Source: Leucocoprinus leucothites (lineage: Eukaryota; Basidiomycota; Agaricomycetes; Agaricales; Agaricaceae). Taken from it: a stretch of DNA of 64,000 nucleotides. The stretch covers positions 558,001 to 622,000 of the forward strand of contig JAACJO010000013.1 in NCBI GenBank assembly GCA_013368445.1. Reading direction: 5' to 3'. A program made the translations under genes and the position numbers. This document shows positions 61,416-64,000 of this stretch, piece after piece. Under the pieces are notes generated by a model. That model searched no databases. It was not told the origin of the DNA and saw only the letters and a list, made by a program, of their open reading frames with translations. Numbering within the stretch: the first letter of the stretch is position 1; each line of letters starts with the position of its first letter.

Positions 61416-62444
61416 GTGACCATCTTCGGATATATCTTTGAACATCGTCTTTTCCTCTTCTTGCTTAACCTAGTTGTTGGGGCATTCTTACTCCTCTCCC
61501 TGTATTCATTGCCTTGGTTAAAAAGCCGCGGCATGAATCTGCGCTGGTTTGAACGCTATTGCAGAGAGTCCGAAAACGATAGCCAGTCTTCGTGGCATGA
61601 ATCCATTCGCGCCCGCTGGAGACGTCTTCGCCTTCCATCACCCAGAAAGCTCTTTCGCGGACGAACCTCTACACCATCCCATTCACCTTGGGGTCAGTCG
61701 AGCACAGTTTCATCATCGTCCGATTCAGAGCTAGGAAAGCTGGCCAGAACAGTAAACCCTGCACATGTCACCCCTTTCATCAGCACCCAGCCCTCGGATA
61801 GTTTCCTGTCGAGAAGCAGCACAGAGGTTTCTAAACGCAGTTCGCTGACGACCAGCACGACCGGGACGTCGAGAGGTAGAGGGCGACGACTTGAACCTCT
61901 CAGGAGGTCGTTTGTCATAAATAACAATCTGGCACTTCCTCTTGTGCCCACGACGCCTTCGGATTCGGATTCGATGACGGATGCAGAGTCCGAACAAGGC
62001 TATACTCTCCACGTCCAGGATAAAGAATCATATCATTTTCCTCCATCCTTATCGACACTCACACATACAGAATCCGAACGACTAAGTATTGATCTCAGTG
62101 ATATGAGGGTCATGGACTCGCCGATCTCGCATACCACCGGAGAGAGCTCCACTACCGGGGACTTTGGAGACCAAATAATAGCACCCTCTCCAGGAAGGTA
62201 TCGCCCCCCGACATATGGTACTTTATTCAGCCAGCAAAGTATCATTACTCTACCGGTCTACCGGGAGCAGGAAGACGACCGGATAAGTGTAGCTTCTCGA
62301 GCCCCGACATACAGTTCTACGACGGTGTCCCGGATCATGTCCAGGCCCAGTCACGGTGCAAGACCACCTCTGCCCTTGCCACCACCTACGATACCTCTCC
62401 CAGCCCCTCCTCCTTCGAGCTACCATTACTTCACAATAATATGA
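61416..62444 (+). CDS. Single-pass membrane protein with PPxY/TLPVY end (family member F), 5' exon unresolved
   Basis: The frame is open from about 61337, but no ATG precedes the membrane helix RLFLFLLNLVVGAFLLLSLY. A 5' exon spliced to an AG near 61360-61390 is therefore needed; the first base given is only where the safe part begins. A basic stretch (RARWRRLRLPSPRKLFRGR) follows the helix and a disordered Ser-rich tail after it. The end reads RYRPPTYGTLFSQQSIITLP then VYREQEDDRISVASRAPTYS (PPxY at 62204-62215), and a proline-rich finish. It matches the gene at 1.35 kb over this whole 60-residue end: TLPVY, E-DDR-SV-SR, ST-V, PPLP. Function unknown. Confidence 0.7.
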   Translation: MTIFGYIFEHRLFLFLLNLVVGAFLLLSLYSLPWLKSRGMNLRWFERYCRESENDSQSSWHESIRARWRRLRLPSPRKLFRGRTSTPSHSPWGQSSTVSSSSDSELGKLARTVNPAHVTPFISTQPSDSFLSRSSTEVSKRSSLTTSTTGTSRGRGRRLEPLRRSFVINNNLALPLVPTTPSDSDSMTDAESEQGYTLHVQDKESYHFPPSLSTLTHTESERLSIDLSDMRVMDSPISHTTGESSTTGDFGDQIIAPSPGRYRPPTYGTLFSQQSIITLPVYREQEDDRISVASRAPTYSSTTVSRIMSRPSHGARPPLPLPPPTIPLPAPPPSSYHYFTII

Positions 62445-62623
62445 TCGACACTTATAGAGACTAAAATCGGAATTTCCACTTCATTTGACTCTTATTTATG
62501 ATCCAACCTTAACTGATGCACGAGCGCCACATATTATACATGCCATGTAGTATTCTTATTTTTTATTATCGAGATATTAGATCCCCATTACTAGTAACCA
62601 CTGTTTGGCCTTCCTGAAGGGGT

Positions 62624-64000
62624 CTACCAGTGACTCATCCCGGTGCGCTCCTCGTAGTGTTTTAGTGCCTTTGCTACCTCCCTTCCAGTCAGAAATCGCT
62701 GTGTGAGCAACAACTGCGGAGAACGTGATCAGTTGGAATGATAGTGGGTATCGAGGTGCAACCAACTCACGAGAAGCCAATAGCGCATAGCTTCCCATCC
62801 CGCAGCTTGATGGATCATCCTCCAATAAGCATCAATGAATGCAATGACGCCCTTGTAATAGCTTCGCATAAACTCAGTTCTAATGTTAAGGCTCAAGGTC
62901 AGTGTTGCAACATCCCGTATAAGAAGACACGAGTCTGACCTGTTTAGCATGATCCACCTCAACCATAGGGCATGCATAACCTTATATTCAACCTTAATAT
63001 CATCACTCTCATAAATCTCTTCTTCCCGTTCCAGAATATCCCATTCCAATACCCCAAAGGGTTCCATAGGTAGCGTACCCAAGAGATCAAACACGCTCGC
63101 TCCGCCAGGCCGACAGGAGTAGTAAATATCAGGCCCCTCATACTCAGAATTCGCGGGAAGGTAGGGGTGTTTCGCCACAGGACCTAACGGATCGTTCGTG
63201 GGTGGTGGGGTAGGGTAAAGCCCACCCGGTGGGCCAGGTGTATGTTCAATACGAACGGTGCTGAGTTCGGTATCTTGTGTAGTTTCTCTACCGGGTAATG
63301 AAGGAGCGGTAGATGTTCGGGGCGTGATCGTTTCATAACGGTTAGGATAAAGCGTTTTCAGTCTGACAGACTCAAGGTGTTCGGATTTTTGGAGGGCTGT
63401 GAGTTTGGAATCTATTATGGTAGCGGCGGGCGTTGTTTCCCTGCTAACTGGAGGCCCTGAAGGCGATTGACTGATTGTCAGGCTTGGTGAAGGGGATGGT
63501 CTCGCTGGGGGAACGCTAACAGGTCTATCGAGTTCTAAAAATGCTGACGGGGGAGTTGTGCTCCCAAGCTCGACGGAGGGCTCTTGAAATTCAACTTTTG
63601 GAGCGAGGTCATATGTTCTGTGAATTCCAAGCCTTTGTTAGGTAGAGTCAACTCATTATATGGAGATAGGTTACCTGGGCTGGATGATTTCGTGAAGTAC
63701 TTCGGGTACTAGAAGATGAATTCTCCATTCCGATTTTCCCTTGGTTCTCATTAGCCTATGAAGGGTAGAGCAGTATGAGTGACGAACCTGGTTGTTTGCC
63801 CTCTGTTCCCAGCGCTCTAGAATGACCTCAGCATGATCCCATTGTAAGTGACATCTCAACATGTCTTTGTTCGGAAAAGCGCCATGCAGTTCGCATAGCG
63901 GGCACAACCATCGAGACATACGCGACTCGTATATCTTTTGGGTATATTCGAAGCGTACGAGGGTAGGCGTCCGGGGTTTTGCTCTAGTGGTCTTGATTCC
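62624..64000 (-). CDS. C2H2 zinc-finger protein with VEFS-box-like C-terminus, Su(z)12-like (runs off right edge)
   Basis: The minus frame is already open at the window edge (RTPTLVRFEYTQKIYESR). It leads into a C2H2 finger, WLCPLCELHGAFPNKDMLRC then HLQWDHAEV, followed by EWRIHLLVPEVLHEI. A 200-residue linker rich in Pro, Ser and Thr is next. The C-terminal helical domain is assembled over three introns: KVMHALWLRWIMLNR, TEFMRSYYKGVIAFIDAYWR, MIHQAAGWEAMRYWLL, LLLTQRFLTGREVAKALKHY, EERTGMSHW stop at 62624. Single Su(z)12-type finger plus a C-terminal VEFS-like box is the layout of the PRC2 subunit Su(z)12 (H3K27 methylation). That assignment is inference from layout and remembered fungal relatives. 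The alternative is an unrelated zinc-finger protein. Confidence 0.6.

Overview
The window is nuclear DNA of a filamentous basidiomycete, most likely a mushroom-forming Agaricomycete. Almost every recognisable gene is broken by short (about 45-65 nt) GT-AG introns. Housekeeping products (PIG-A/Gpi3, calcineurin A, Mrs2, Tom70, UNC-50/Gmh1, a Bur1/Cdk9-type kinase) read as fungal. Families that I know as expanded in mushroom genomes (DUF6535, DUF6534 membrane proteins) are present. Gene models below were joined by eye at splice sites. Exon edges are reliable where a family consensus continues across the junction, and uncertain elsewhere.

Left part (1-15.6 kb): the 5' end of a DUF6535 gene (-), an intron-containing tRNA-Arg(CCU) (-), a single-pass membrane protein with a Ser/Pro-rich tail (+), an alpha/beta hydrolase with an in-frame stop (-), the GPI-anchor transferase PIG-A/Gpi3 (+), a WW-domain protein (-), UNC-50/Gmh1 (+) and calcineurin A (+). 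A gene-poor stretch follows (15.6-20 kb).

Middle (20-36 kb): a small nucleotidyltransferase-like protein (-), Mrs2 mitochondrial Mg channel (+), tRNA-Val(UAC) (-), three consecutive single-pass membrane proteins with disordered tails (+), a 3 x 20 bp tandem repeat, a conserved multi-pass membrane protein (-) and a DUF6534 membrane protein (+).

37.6-44.0 kb is one complete Ty1/copia retrotransposon. It has two 373-bp LTRs that look identical, a TTACG target duplication, a primer site matching the initiator-tRNA-Met anticodon arm, and a single polyprotein frame broken by one TGA in reverse transcriptase. It lies directly upstream of a TOM70 gene whose membrane-anchor exon I cannot find.

Right part (44.6-64 kb): TOM70, two tandem D-amino-acid oxidases, an MTH1-like Nudix hydrolase (-), a Bur1/Cdk9-like kinase (+), a second DUF6534 protein (+), two more single-pass membrane proteins (+), and at the edge a gene with a C2H2 finger and a VEFS-box-like C-terminus that resembles Su(z)12 (-).

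The most interesting pattern is a family of five single-pass membrane proteins (1.4, 29.2, 30.8, 59.3 and 61.4 kb). Apart from the membrane segment and low complexity they share almost only a C-terminal module: a PPxY motif next to a TLPxY-type motif. PPxY is the classic ligand of WW domains, including those of Nedd4/Rsp5 ubiquitin ligases. They could be dispersed paralogues of an undescribed adaptor or sensor family.
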